Positions 30,306 to 38,887 of a stretch of DNA of 64,000 nucleotides are shown one piece after another. The notes below the pieces were generated by a model. The model saw only the letters and a list, made by a program, of their open reading frames with translations, searched no databases and was not told where the DNA came from. This stretch comes from Microcaldota archaeon (GTDB lineage Archaea; Micrarchaeota; Micrarchaeia; Norongarragalinales; Norongarragalinaceae): the NCBI GenBank assembly GCA_016188965.1, contig JACPGT010000002.1:309852-373851 (forward strand). Direction: 5' to 3'. The position numbers were made by a program, and so were the translations under genes. Each line of letters starts with the position of its first letter. The stretch's first letter is position 1.

Positions 30306-31202
30306 ATGGACCTGATTACCACTCGCACGTTGTCCAAGGCCTTCATCGAGGACATCCTCCAGAAAGCCCAGGGGTACGAGAAAGCCGCGCGAGCGAAGAA
30401 GAATTTGACCGTGTTGAAGGGCAAGACGCTGGCCACCTTGTTTTTTGAACCCTCTACGCGTACGCAGATGTCGTTCCAGGCCGCTATGTTGCGCCTGGGT
30501 GGCAACTTCGTGGGTTTTTCCGATCCGAAATCCACATCGGCGTCCAAAGGCGAGACGTTGGCGGACACCATCCGCGTAGTGGAAGGTTACGCGCATGCCA
30601 TCGTAATGCGCCACGCCGTGGAAGGCGCGCCGGCAAGAGCTGCCGAATTGACGGATTTGCCCGTCATCAATGCCGGCGACGGGTCGAACCAGCACCCCAG
30701 CCAGGCGTTGTTGGATCTTTTCACGCTCCAGCAGGAAAAAGGCAAGATTGACGGCCTCACGGTCCTTCTCGCCGGCGACCTCAAGTACGGCCGCACCGTT
30801 CACTCGCTGATGTATGCCTTGTCGCATTACGACGTGGACATCCAGTTGTTCTCGCCGCCGAGCCTCAAGATGCCGGAGTCCATTGTCAACGACGTCAAGG
30901 AGCGCGTGTCGGTCAAGGAAGTGACGGATTTCGGTGATGCGGACGTGGTGTATGCCACGCGCGTGCAGCGGGAACGCTTTGCCGACGCCGAGGAATACCA
31001 GCGCAGCTTATACACGATTGACGAGGCGATGCTTTCCAAGATCAAGTCGGATGCCATCATCCTGCACCCGTTGCCGCGCGTGAAGGAAATCGCGCCGGAA
31101 GTCGACTTGGATTCCCGCGCCAAATACTTCCAGCAGAGTTTCTACGGCGTGCCCACGCGCATGGCCATCCTGGAAACGCTCATCGGTGCTTCAAATGATT
31201 GA
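30306..31202 (+). CDS. pyrB: aspartate carbamoyltransferase, catalytic chain
   Basis: 298 residues. It condenses carbamoyl phosphate with aspartate, the committed step of pyrimidine synthesis. FFEPSTRTQMSFQAAMLRLG is the carbamoyl-phosphate site. NAGDGSNQHPSQALLDLFT and the C-terminal HPLPR complete the family signature. The stop overlaps the start of pyrI by eight bases. It is first in pyrB-I-F-E-C. TTAAAAC near 30190 may be its promoter, or it may read through from S17e. Confidence 0.96.
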   Translation: MDLITTRTLSKAFIEDILQKAQGYEKAARAKKNLTVLKGKTLATLFFEPSTRTQMSFQAAMLRLGGNFVGFSDPKSTSASKGETLADTIRVVEGYAHAIVMRHAVEGAPARAAELTDLPVINAGDGSNQHPSQALLDLFTLQQEKGKIDGLTVLLAGDLKYGRTVHSLMYALSHYDVDIQLFSPPSLKMPESIVNDVKERVSVKEVTDFGDADVVYATRVQRERFADAEEYQRSLYTIDEAMLSKIKSDAIILHPLPRVKEIAPEVDLDSRAKYFQQSFYGVPTRMAILETLIGASND

Positions 31203-31659
31203 TCCGAAAGAAAGCGCATATCTGAAAGCCAAGAAGATTGAGACGGGCACCGTGATTGACCACGTGCCGAAAGGCATGGCCCTCAAGGTGCTGCGCGTGT
31301 TGGGCATCGAGGATGATTTTCCCGGCACCGTCACCGTCCTGATGAACGTGCCGTCGTCGCATTACGGCTTCAAGGACATCATCAAGATCGAAGGCCGCTT
31401 ACTGGCAAAGAAGGAAATCGCCAAGATGGCCTTGATGGCGCCAGCGGCCACCGTCAACACCATCCAGAACTTCACCGTGGTGGACAAATACGTCGTGCAG
31501 GTTCCCTCCGTTTTGGAAGGCGTGGTCATGTGCCCGAATCCGACGTGCATCACGCGTTCGGAAGGCACGCCGCGGTTGTTGGTCGAAAATGCTTCACCCG
31601 TGCGGCTGCGCTGTGCGTATTGCGAGAAAGTCTATGGCGATAAGGACATCACGTATTAA
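31195..31659 (+). CDS. pyrI: aspartate carbamoyltransferase, regulatory chain
   Basis: 154 residues. The N-domain (ETGTVIDHVPKGMALKVLRV) binds nucleotide effectors. The C-domain has four zinc cysteines (CPNPTC...CAYC) that contact PyrB. ATG 31195 overlaps the pyrB end. Presence of PyrI implies an allosterically controlled holoenzyme, as in other archaea. Confidence 0.95.
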   Translation: MIDPKESAYLKAKKIETGTVIDHVPKGMALKVLRVLGIEDDFPGTVTVLMNVPSSHYGFKDIIKIEGRLLAKKEIAKMALMAPAATVNTIQNFTVVDKYVVQVPSVLEGVVMCPNPTCITRSEGTPRLLVENASPVRLRCAYCEKVYGDKDITY

Positions 31660-31709
31660 TTCACGCAATCGATCGATGTGCGGGGAAAATTGCAGGAGCT
31701 GACATTTGC

Positions 31710-32423
31710 ATGTTCCGGGATCGGATGGAGAACGAAGCGCAACTGCGCAACAGCCGCCTCATCTTGGCGTTGGATGAGCCGGATTTCAAGAAAGCCTTCA
31801 CCGTCTTGAAGAAAAGCGCCAAATACTTGTTGGCCGTCAAGCTGCATCCGGAAATGCCGGCGATTTGGGGCAAGAAACCCGCCGCAATCGTGGCCAAATT
31901 CCACCAACTCGTTCCCTTCGTCATCCTTGACGCTAAGCTTGCCGACATCGGTTCCAGCAACGCGTTCAAATCCGAGTACCACTTCCAACAAGGCTACGAC
32001 GCTATTATTTGTCACGGATTCCCGGGCAAGGAAAGCGTCCAGGCCGTCCAGACTGTCGCCCAATCGCCTGCACTGGCCGTCAGTGGCCCTCGCGGCGTCT
32101 TTTTGTTGGCCGCCATGACGTCCCCGGGCCACTTATTTTCCGAAGTCACGGCGCAGAAATTGGCGCAAATGGCGCAAGAGCTCAACGTGGACGGCATCGT
32201 CGCACCAGGCAACCAATACGACCTGTTGGCCAAAATCCACTCCTTTGCTCCGCAAATTCCTATCCTGTCGCCGGGCATCGGCACGCAAGGCGGCGATGCC
32301 AAATTGGCCGCGCAAAGCGGCACGAAGTGCGCCATTGTCGGCCGCTCTATTTTGAACGCCGAAAAACCGGGTCTGGAGGCACGGCGGATGTGCCAGGCCA
32401 TCAACGAGGTTCTCACATTATGA
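31710..32423 (+). CDS. pyrF: orotidine 5'-phosphate decarboxylase
   Basis: 237 residues. It decarboxylates OMP to UMP. LILALDEPDF holds the first substrate aspartate and LDAKLADIGSS is the D-x-K-x-x-D catalytic array. LSPGIGTQGGDAKLA and VGRSILNA form the phosphate site. GGAG lies upstream of the ATG; ATG 31725 is an alternative. The stop overlaps pyrE (ATGA). Confidence 0.95.
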   Translation: MFRDRMENEAQLRNSRLILALDEPDFKKAFTVLKKSAKYLLAVKLHPEMPAIWGKKPAAIVAKFHQLVPFVILDAKLADIGSSNAFKSEYHFQQGYDAIICHGFPGKESVQAVQTVAQSPALAVSGPRGVFLLAAMTSPGHLFSEVTAQKLAQMAQELNVDGIVAPGNQYDLLAKIHSFAPQIPILSPGIGTQGGDAKLAAQSGTKCAIVGRSILNAEKPGLEARRMCQAINEVLTL

Positions 32424-33118
32424 CGACTACGACGCAAACCGTGGCCTTGAAGCCGTACCAAATCCAGCTCGTCGAATTCCTCTTAGCCCAGGGTGTACTG
32501 CAGTTCGGCGAGTTCAAGCTTAAATCCGGGCGATTGAGTCCGTATTACTACAACGCGCGCAACCTGAACACGGGCGAGGCTCTGTCCAAGATCGGCCAAG
32601 TCTATGCGGAAAAAATCGCGTCGGATCTCAAAGAGACGAACGTTATTTTCGGACCCGCTTACGCCGGCATCCCACTGGTTGCCGCAACCGGCGTGCAATT
32701 GGCCCAGATGGGCAAGAACGTCCGCGTGGCGTACGACCGCAAGGAAGCGAAAACGTACGGCGATGCTAAGACCGGCTCGGTCATCATGGGCGACGTCAAA
32801 GCGGGCGACCACGTCTTGCTGGTCGACGACATGGTCACCACCGGTGGCACTAAGCTGGAAGTCAAGGACAAGATTTTGCAGAACATTCCCGGGGTGAACT
32901 TCGTCGGTATCCTCGTCGTGTTCGACCGTAAAGAGAAGGACGATGCCGGCGTGTATTCCGGCGACGCGCTCAAGGCCGCTGGCCTGCCGCTTCATAGCGT
33001 GTTGAACGCTCCGGACTTGTTCGAGTACTTGCACAACCGCGACGTCGGAGGCAAGGTCCACGTGAACGACGCGCATTACGCCGCGTTTCAGGCGTACCGC
33101 AAGCTTTACGGGGCGTAA
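32420..33118 (+). CDS. pyrE: orotate phosphoribosyltransferase
   Basis: 232 residues. It couples orotate to PRPP. The PRPP motif VLLVDDMVTTGGT is intact. FKLKSGRLSPYYYNARNL is the N-terminal substrate loop and IFGPAYAGIPLV the phosphate region. Its ATG overlaps the pyrF stop; a longer frame reading back to 32009 is out of register with pyrF and rejected. OMP made here passes to PyrF, so gene order is not reaction order. Confidence 0.95.
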   Translation: MTTTTQTVALKPYQIQLVEFLLAQGVLQFGEFKLKSGRLSPYYYNARNLNTGEALSKIGQVYAEKIASDLKETNVIFGPAYAGIPLVAATGVQLAQMGKNVRVAYDRKEAKTYGDAKTGSVIMGDVKAGDHVLLVDDMVTTGGTKLEVKDKILQNIPGVNFVGILVVFDRKEKDDAGVYSGDALKAAGLPLHSVLNAPDLFEYLHNRDVGGKVHVNDAHYAAFQAYRKLYGA

Positions 33119-33123
33119 GATTC

Positions 33124-34494
33124 ATGTCGCCTGGTGGGCGTTTCCTTCTCACGCACGCCCGCATCGTGGCGCACGGCAATTCCTTGCAGGACGCCGAAAT
33201 CTTAGTCGAGGGCGAAAGAATCGCGGGCGTAGGCAAACCCGGCGAATTGCATGTCCCAACGGATGCCATCGTCGTGGATGTGCGCAAACACCTTGTTCTG
33301 CCTGGTTTGATCGACCCCCATGTCCATTTGCGGGATTCCGGCGTGCCCCATGCGGAAGAGCGGCAGAAGGAAGACTTCGTTTCCGGAACGAAGGCCGCCG
33401 TTGCAGGAGGCGTGACGACCGTCTTGGACATGCCGAACACTCTTCCGCCCACGACGAGCTTGGCGGCGTTTAAAACCAAGCGCGACCATGCGGCAAAAAC
33501 CTCATTTTGCGATTTCGGTTTGTATGCCGGCGCGGCCCAAGACAACCTAGCGGCGGTTCCGGCCATGATCCGGGCCGGTGCGGTGGCGTGCAAGATGTAC
33601 GTCGGCTCGTCCACGGGCAATCTGTTGGTCGCGGAAAGCACTTTGGAAGAGACATTCTTTAAATCCGCGGCCGAGAACGACTACGTCCTGGCCATCCATG
33701 CCGAAGACCAGGCGTGCCTAGAAAAGCATGCCGCGTTCTACGACGACAAGAAAGCGCCGCGCCACAACGAGGTGCGGCCGCCGGAGTGCGCGGAACTGGC
33801 CGTTGCGCGCGCGATCAGCTTTGCCCGCACGTATCGGACCAAAACGTACGTCTGCCATTCTTCCACGGCCGCCGAAGCCGGTTTGATCCGCGCCGCCAAA
33901 GCGGAAGGACTGCCGGTTTTCATGGAAGTCGCGCCGCATCATTTGTTCTTCGACCAATCCGAGCACGACGTGCAGCACAACCGCGTACGGATGAACCCGC
34001 CGTTGCGCTCCAGAGCCGACGTTAAGGCCCTCTGGACCGCGCTGAACGACGGCACCGCGGACACCATCGGGACGGACCACGCGCCGCACACGTTGGAACA
34101 AAAAAGAAAACCATATTGGGAGGCGCCGTCGGGCGTGCCGGGTTTGGAGACGGTGCTGCCGTTGTTGGTCACCGCTGCGTTGGGGGAAAAGACGACTCTT
34201 GAGCGCGTGCAGCAGTTGTGTTGCCAGAATCCGGCCCGCATCTTCGGCCTGCAAGGAAAAGGCCGGCTGGAAGCCGGGTGCGATGCGGATTTGGTTTTCG
34301 TGGATTTGGACGTCGAAAAGGCGGTCGGTGAGTCGACTTTATTCACGCGGTGTGGCTGGTCGCCGTATGCGGGAATGCGGCTACGCGGATGGCCTCTAAA
34401 AACGTATTTAAGAGGCCGTTTGGTTTTTGATCGCGGCCAACCGTTTGGTCATTTTGGAAAAATGGTTTCTCCTTTACAAACGAATACGGCGTAA
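33124..34494 (+). CDS. pyrC: dihydroorotase
   Basis: 456 residues, type I. GLIDPHVHLRDSGVPHAEER provides the HxH zinc site. KMYVGSSTGN contains the candidate carbamylated lysine. HAEDQ, CHSST and DTIGTDHAPHT carry the remaining metal and catalytic residues. It follows pyrE by five bases. Its last 21 bases overlap the opposing membrane gene, so the operon ends here and pyrD-pyrK restart beyond that gene. Confidence 0.95.
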   Translation: MSPGGRFLLTHARIVAHGNSLQDAEILVEGERIAGVGKPGELHVPTDAIVVDVRKHLVLPGLIDPHVHLRDSGVPHAEERQKEDFVSGTKAAVAGGVTTVLDMPNTLPPTTSLAAFKTKRDHAAKTSFCDFGLYAGAAQDNLAAVPAMIRAGAVACKMYVGSSTGNLLVAESTLEETFFKSAAENDYVLAIHAEDQACLEKHAAFYDDKKAPRHNEVRPPECAELAVARAISFARTYRTKTYVCHSSTAAEAGLIRAAKAEGLPVFMEVAPHHLFFDQSEHDVQHNRVRMNPPLRSRADVKALWTALNDGTADTIGTDHAPHTLEQKRKPYWEAPSGVPGLETVLPLLVTAALGEKTTLERVQQLCCQNPARIFGLQGKGRLEAGCDADLVFVDLDVEKAVGESTLFTRCGWSPYAGMRLRGWPLKTYLRGRLVFDRGQPFGHFGKMVSPLQTNTA

Positions 34495-35229
34495 CTTTGA
34501 GGCGATATTCACGCTCGACTCGCCGTTCACATACGTCTGTCGAATTTCCATCGGTTTCAGGCGTTTTGCAATATCCGGATTCTTTGAGAGGGCAGCGATT
34601 ATGGCGTCGGCCGGAATTTCCAGGTTTTCGATTGAGACGTAATAATCTTCTCCATAAACTCCCGCTGATTCCATTGCCCATTTGAAGGCATCGGGGTTCA
34701 ATCCGTTCTTTTCTGCCAGTTTTTCCCATTGTTCCTTGTTTTTGAAAACGAATCCAAGAAAAATGCATTTACCCCGGTTGGGTTGGATTTCAAACGTTAC
34801 CGGAATAATGCGCTCGATGGAATCGTAGGTCATGACTCCTTCGGATATTTGGCTCGTCGTGATTCCTTTTTCGTCAAATGCGATTGCTGGCTCTTTTATC
34901 CTCGGCGCGTTGGAGAAATAGTCCTTGAGCGAATTATACGCCATCCAGCCTGTAATTGGAATAAGTAGGGGTAGGAAAATGAGCCAGCCGGCACTTTGAA
35001 TCGCATACTTTACTATATCCCAATCAATGGGCTTTTCTCCGCGGATTACCTGGTAGGCGTAGGAAAATAGGCTCATTGATGCCAGTAAGGTCCCCACGAA
35101 TAGGAATCCAAAGAATCCGACGACGAACGCACTTTTCTTGTAGAAATCCGCGGGGTGGTAGATTTCGGTACGGGTTTGTTTTTGGGCTTTGTTTTCGGAG
35201 TTTGGACTTGACTTGTTTGGCTCTGGCAT
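34474..35229 (-). CDS. membrane protein inserted between pyrC and pyrD
   Basis: 251 residues. A hydrophilic N-terminus is followed by two membrane helices (about 35-58 and 78-98), then a soluble domain with AIAFDEKGITTSQISEGVMT, resembling bacterial PH-like domains. Composition is more AT-rich than the pyr genes on both sides. It overlaps pyrC by 21 bases and is divergent from pyrD through one shared TATA region. No family confidently recognised; probably a later insertion into the pyr cluster. Confidence 0.6.
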   Translation of the reverse strand: MPEPNKSSPNSENKAQKQTRTEIYHPADFYKKSAFVVGFFGFLFVGTLLASMSLFSYAYQVIRGEKPIDWDIVKYAIQSAGWLIFLPLLIPITGWMAYNSLKDYFSNAPRIKEPAIAFDEKGITTSQISEGVMTYDSIERIIPVTFEIQPNRGKCIFLGFVFKNKEQWEKLAEKNGLNPDAFKWAMESAGVYGEDYYVSIENLEIPADAIIAALSKNPDIAKRLKPMEIRQTYVNGESSVNIASKLRRIRL

Positions 35230-35249
35230 CTATGCCAAACGTATTAAAC

Positions 35250-35260
35250 GAATATAAGTT
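35250..35260. promoter_or_regulatory. shared bidirectional TATA region
   Basis: GAATATAAG is centred about 26 bases from pyrD's ATG at 35281 on the plus strand and the same distance from ATG 35229 on the minus strand, so one AT-rich box may serve both leaderless genes. Confidence 0.45.
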
Positions 35261-35280
35261 AGAACTGTTTGAGAAAAAAA

Positions 35281-36200
35281 TGGTCGACTTATCCAACTCA
35301 TTCCTGGAAAAAACCGCGCCGAATCCGACGGTGTTGGCGTCCGGTTTCATGGGCGTGACCGGCTTGTCCTTGGCGTCCGCTGCGGCGCACGGCGCCGGCA
35401 TGGTCACCATCAAAAGTTTGTCCTTGGAGCCGCGCAAGGGCCATAAGACGCCCGTGATCGTCGGTTTTGAAGCCGGTTTGCTTAACGCCGTTGGTTTGTC
35501 TAATCCCGGCGTGGTCAACGGCGTGGAAGAGCTGAAAGTGGCGAAAAAGAAAGCCGGCGTGCCCGTGATTGCTTCGGTATTCGCGGATACGGCCGAGAAT
35601 TTTGCAAAAGCCGCGGCCGCCGTCATGCCGGCCGAGCCCGACTTTTTGGAAATTGATATTTCATGCCCCAACGTGGATTCGGAATTCGGTATTCCGTTCG
35701 CCGCCGACCCTGGCGCCGCTGCCGACGTCACGAAGGCGTGCAAGAAAGTCATCGGCTCTGTTCCCCTCATTGTCAAGCTCTCACCCAACGTCGCGGCCAT
35801 CGCGCCGGTGGCCAAATCCGTCGAAGCGGCTGGCGCGGACGCGTTGGATTGCATCAATACGCTCAAAGGCATGGTGATTGACCCGGTGGCCCGTCGGCCG
35901 GTTTTGACGAACAAGTTCGGCGGCGTCTCGGGGCCCGCGCTCAAACCCGTGGCCATCCGCTGCGTTTACGAGTGCTACAAGGCCGTGAAGATTCCCATCA
36001 TCGGCACCGGTGGCGTCACGACGGGCAAGGATGCCGTGGAAATGATGATGGCCGGCGCGTCCGCCGTGGGCGTGGGTTCGGCTCTCTATTATCGCGGCTT
36101 GGACGCGTTCAAGTTGATTGCCGGCGAAATGAAGGATTTCATGAAATCCGAAGGTTTCAAATCGCCTAGAGATCTGGTGGGTTTGGCGCATGAAAATTGA
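35281..36200 (+). CDS. pyrD: dihydroorotate dehydrogenase, catalytic subunit
   Basis: About 306 residues. FMN-dependent oxidation of dihydroorotate to orotate. The N-terminal NPTVLASGFMG, EIDISCPNVDSEFG, PLIVKLSPNV and IPIIGTGGVTTGKDAVEMM (FMN phosphate site) fit class 1. The adjacent PyrK points to class 1B, which passes electrons to NAD. ATG 35281 matches the TATA box; an earlier ATG (35233) would place the box inside the gene. The end overlaps pyrK by 11 bases. Confidence 0.93.
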
Positions 36201-37059
36201 TTTGCATCCGGATTCGTTCGCCTTGGACGGTCGCGCCTCCTTTGTCCCGGTGCCTATCCTGCGCATCCGTGATGAAAATCCTCATACGCGCACGTTCTTC
36301 TTCAAGCACCGCTTGCCCGCGAAGCCCGGGCAATTCGTCATGCTCTGGCAGCCCGGATTCGACGAGAAGCCCATGAGCGTGGCGTTTGCCTACCCGGAAA
36401 AGGAAGAATTCGGCCTCACCGTGGCCAAAGTGGGTCCGTCCACCGAGCACCTCTTTTCCTTGAAAAAGGGTGATCGTTTGGGCGTGCGCGGGCCGTACGG
36501 CACTCACTACCGCCTTCCAGGCGCATCGGATGCCGGAATCAAGGCCAAGCACAAGCGCATCATCATGGTCGGCGGCGGCTTCGGCTCCGCGCCGTTGCGC
36601 TTCTTGACGGAACAAGCGGTGGCTTCGGGCTTCCATGTGGACTTCATCCAAGGCGCACGCTCCCAGGACCGGTTGATTCTGCAAAAAGACATCCAAGAGC
36701 TGGGCGCACATTTGCATGTGGCCACCAACGACGGCTCACAGGGCCACAAGGGTCTGGTCACGGAAGTGCTGGAAACGCTGCTGGCCACGAACAAGGGCCG
36801 CTACGATGCCGTGTACACCTGCGGGCCGGAATTGATGATGCAAGCCGTCGGGAAATTGTCTGAAGCACATGGCGTGCCTTGCCAAGTGTCGGTCGAGCGT
36901 TACATGAAGTGCGGTTTCGGCGTGTGCGGTCAATGCGACTGCGGCGGCATGCTCACCTGCGTCGAAGGGCCAGTGGTTTCGTACGATTCGATCAAGAAGA
37001 ATCCGGAATTCGGCGTCTTCCATCGCGACGGCGCCGGCCTTAAGCATTATTTCAAGTGA
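36190..37059 (+). CDS. pyrK: dihydroorotate dehydrogenase electron-transfer subunit
   Basis: 289 residues. An FAD-binding barrel (about 20-110, FVMLWQPGFDEKPMSVAFAY), an NAD-binding domain (IIMVGGGFGSAPLRFL) and a C-terminal 2Fe-2S site CGFGVCGQCDCGGMLTC. It transfers electrons from PyrD to NAD. Its start lies inside the end of pyrD. Confidence 0.93.
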   Translation: MKIDLHPDSFALDGRASFVPVPILRIRDENPHTRTFFFKHRLPAKPGQFVMLWQPGFDEKPMSVAFAYPEKEEFGLTVAKVGPSTEHLFSLKKGDRLGVRGPYGTHYRLPGASDAGIKAKHKRIIMVGGGFGSAPLRFLTEQAVASGFHVDFIQGARSQDRLILQKDIQELGAHLHVATNDGSQGHKGLVTEVLETLLATNKGRYDAVYTCGPELMMQAVGKLSEAHGVPCQVSVERYMKCGFGVCGQCDCGGMLTCVEGPVVSYDSIKKNPEFGVFHRDGAGLKHYFK

Positions 37060-37065
37060 TTTTTG

Positions 37066-37539
37066 ATGGAGCGCGCGGAAGTGGCTGAACGCGTGGCCGA
37101 GACGATGAAAAACTGGGGTTATCGGATCAGCCGAGTGGACACGGCTAGCATGGGACGCCTTGGGAACGGCCAGATTCACGTCACGCGTGGTTTGCATCCT
37201 CAATCTCGATCCCCCATCCGCGCCATCCAGCTTTACTTCGAGGGCCGGCATGAAAACTTGGAGGACTTTTTGGATGCCTTAAAGGACCGTTTGCGTGAGA
37301 CGCATCCGGGTGTTTCGATGCGGTACCACGAGTTTGACGAGTTTACGGGGAGCGACGATTTGCACCATCGCATCATGATGCTTCGCGGCCGTGGTCATCA
37401 TGATGCCGCGGAAACCCTTTTCAAGGAACACCTGGTCAGACGAGTCTCCGTGTTGATTTTTTCACGAAAGCCTTTTCGCAATGACGTTTTCGCGGAAGCC
37501 AAAAAACGTGTGGGAAGACATTTCCGGTTCCAGTCCTGA
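37066..37539 (+). CDS. hypothetical protein after pyrK
   Basis: 157 residues, soluble. Contains AIQLYFEGRHENLEDFLDAL and repeated His/Arg stretches (LHHRIMMLRGRGHHDAAETL). No family recognised. It starts six bases after pyrK's stop and may be co-transcribed. The block AIQLYFE resembles AIELHFDEH in the HD-GYP protein at 43692, perhaps a shared small domain. Confidence 0.6.
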   Translation: MERAEVAERVAETMKNWGYRISRVDTASMGRLGNGQIHVTRGLHPQSRSPIRAIQLYFEGRHENLEDFLDALKDRLRETHPGVSMRYHEFDEFTGSDDLHHRIMMLRGRGHHDAAETLFKEHLVRRVSVLIFSRKPFRNDVFAEAKKRVGRHFRFQS

Positions 37540-37662
37540 CCCATTCGTTCCCGGAACGATGCTACCTTACTTGATAAAAACCACGCCGTTCTCTTTCAAT
37601 TATTGCGTTTGATTCGCAGCTGGTTTCCGGCTTACGCATTCGTCTTTGGGGTGTTTTCGTTT

Positions 37663-37791
37663 ATGCATGTCGGTTTTGTTGGTTTGGGTCGCATGGGTAA
37701 GCACATGGTCTTGCGTGGTCGCCCCGGGGGAATGACTTCCCCCTGGCCCGCCCTGGGCCTCGCCCCCTTCGTGAAGTTTGGAGCTGATTAG
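37663..37791 (+). pseudogene. duplicated 5' fragment of the 6-phosphogluconate dehydrogenase gene
   Basis: Positions 37663-37716 repeat the first 54 bases of the real gene (37793-37846) with two silent changes, beginning exactly at the ATG. After 18 codons the frame enters the inserted element and stops at 37789-37791, one base before the true ATG, giving a 42-codon upstream reading frame. It is either a relic of the original gene start or a small translated leader. Confidence 0.75.
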
Positions 37792-37792
37792 G
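37717..37792 (-). repeat. small structured element, copy 2
   Basis: On the minus strand it carries GAGGCCCAGGGCGGGCCA (37744-37761), a GGGGGAA-GTCA-TTCCCCC hairpin and GGGGCGACC (37717-37725). It has the same conserved blocks and order as 58-130, while the middle hairpin differs in sequence yet stays complementary. It is flanked by the 54-bp duplication. Confidence 0.75.
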
Positions 37793-38752
37793 ATGCACGT
37801 TGGTTTTGTTGGTTTGGGTCGCATGGGTAAGCACATGGTCTTGCGTTTAAAGGCGCAGGGTTTCCGTGTCGCGGTGTACAACCGGTCGCCTGAAAAAGTC
37901 AAGCAGATGGAAGAAAACGGCGTCTCCGGCGCTTACAGTCTCAAGGAACTCGTCCAGAAGCTGGACGCGCCCCGTGTCGTGTGGCTCATGGTTCCGCAGG
38001 GACCCACGGTGGATGAGATGTTGGATGGCATCGTTCCTTTTCTTTCACAAGGCGACGTCGTAGTGGACGGCGGCAATAGTTACTACAAGGACTCCGTCCG
38101 CCGCGCCGCGCAACTGAAGGCTAAGGGCCTTCATTACTTGGACGTCGGCACCAGCGGTGGTTTGGGCGGCGAGAGGCACGGGTATTGCTTCATGGCCGGC
38201 GGAGAGCCCAAGGCCTACGCCGCGGTCGAGCCGGTGCTCAAGGTCCTGGCCGCTCCGGGCGGCTACGGCTTGTTCGGTCCTTCCGGCGCCGGGCACTTCG
38301 TCAAGATGGTGCACAACGGCATCGAGTATGCGTTGCTTCAAAGCTACGGCGAAGGGTTTGAACTTTTGAAGAACGCGCCGGAATTCAAGATCGACTTGCA
38401 CAAGACGGCGCACGTGTGGAACCGCGGCTCGGTCATCCGCTCCTGGTTGCTGGAGTTGGCGGAAGATGCCTTGCAGAAAGACGGCCGGCTTGAGCGAATC
38501 GGTGACTCCGTCGGCGGCGGCAGCACGGGTGAGTGGACGGTGCAGACGGGCATCGAGCAGAAGACGCCCACGCCCATGATTTCGACCGCTTTGAATGCCC
38601 GCTACCGCACGCGGCAGGCTGAAAGCTTTGCGGGCAAGATGGTGGCCGCGTTGCGCAACGAGTTCGGCGGGCATGACGTCGTCCAGACGGACGCGGCGGC
38701 CGGTGTTGCGGTGCCGGCCAACGGCAGCAAAGCGAAAAAAGTCAAAAAATAG
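37793..38752 (+). CDS. gnd: 6-phosphogluconate dehydrogenase (decarboxylating, short form)
   Basis: 319 residues. It oxidises 6-phosphogluconate to ribulose 5-phosphate with NAD(P). The N-terminal dinucleotide fold GFVGLGRMGKHM, DGGNSYYKD and GTSGGLGGERHG, and GAGHFVKMVHNGIEYA with the catalytic Lys and His-Asn, are intact. The length is that of the short (YqeC-like) group. GGAG in the element's end, nine bases before the ATG, serves as ribosome-binding site. The gene therefore stays functional despite the insertion at its start. A Lys-rich tail (KAKKVKK) ends it. Confidence 0.93.
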   Translation: MHVGFVGLGRMGKHMVLRLKAQGFRVAVYNRSPEKVKQMEENGVSGAYSLKELVQKLDAPRVVWLMVPQGPTVDEMLDGIVPFLSQGDVVVDGGNSYYKDSVRRAAQLKAKGLHYLDVGTSGGLGGERHGYCFMAGGEPKAYAAVEPVLKVLAAPGGYGLFGPSGAGHFVKMVHNGIEYALLQSYGEGFELLKNAPEFKIDLHKTAHVWNRGSVIRSWLLELAEDALQKDGRLERIGDSVGGGSTGEWTVQTGIEQKTPTPMISTALNARYRTRQAESFAGKMVAALRNEFGGHDVVQTDAAAGVAVPANGSKAKKVKK

Positions 38753-38759
38753 CCGTTTC

Positions 38760-38810
38760 CGCTTTCTCCTTTTTTTCTCTCTTTTTTTCGTTTTCCTTCT
38801 TTTTCCATTT
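38760..38810 (+). terminator. polypyrimidine terminator
   Basis: Repeated runs of five to seven T (CTTTTTTTCTCTCTTTTTTTCG and on) directly after the dehydrogenase stop, typical of archaeal termination. Confidence 0.65.
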
Positions 38811-38887
38811 TTTCGGTGCCGCTCGTCTTTGACGCGCGTGACGGCTGGGTCTACGACTACGGGGTTGGCGGGGTTTCCTCGGCGGTT

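Noticed and set aside
32009-32419. Long upstream extension of pyrE
   Set aside because: It overlaps pyrF in another frame and is replaced by the ATGA-overlapping ATG at 32420.
37603-37791. A separate gene upstream of gnd
   Set aside because: Its only recognisable part is the copied gnd start; the rest is the element.
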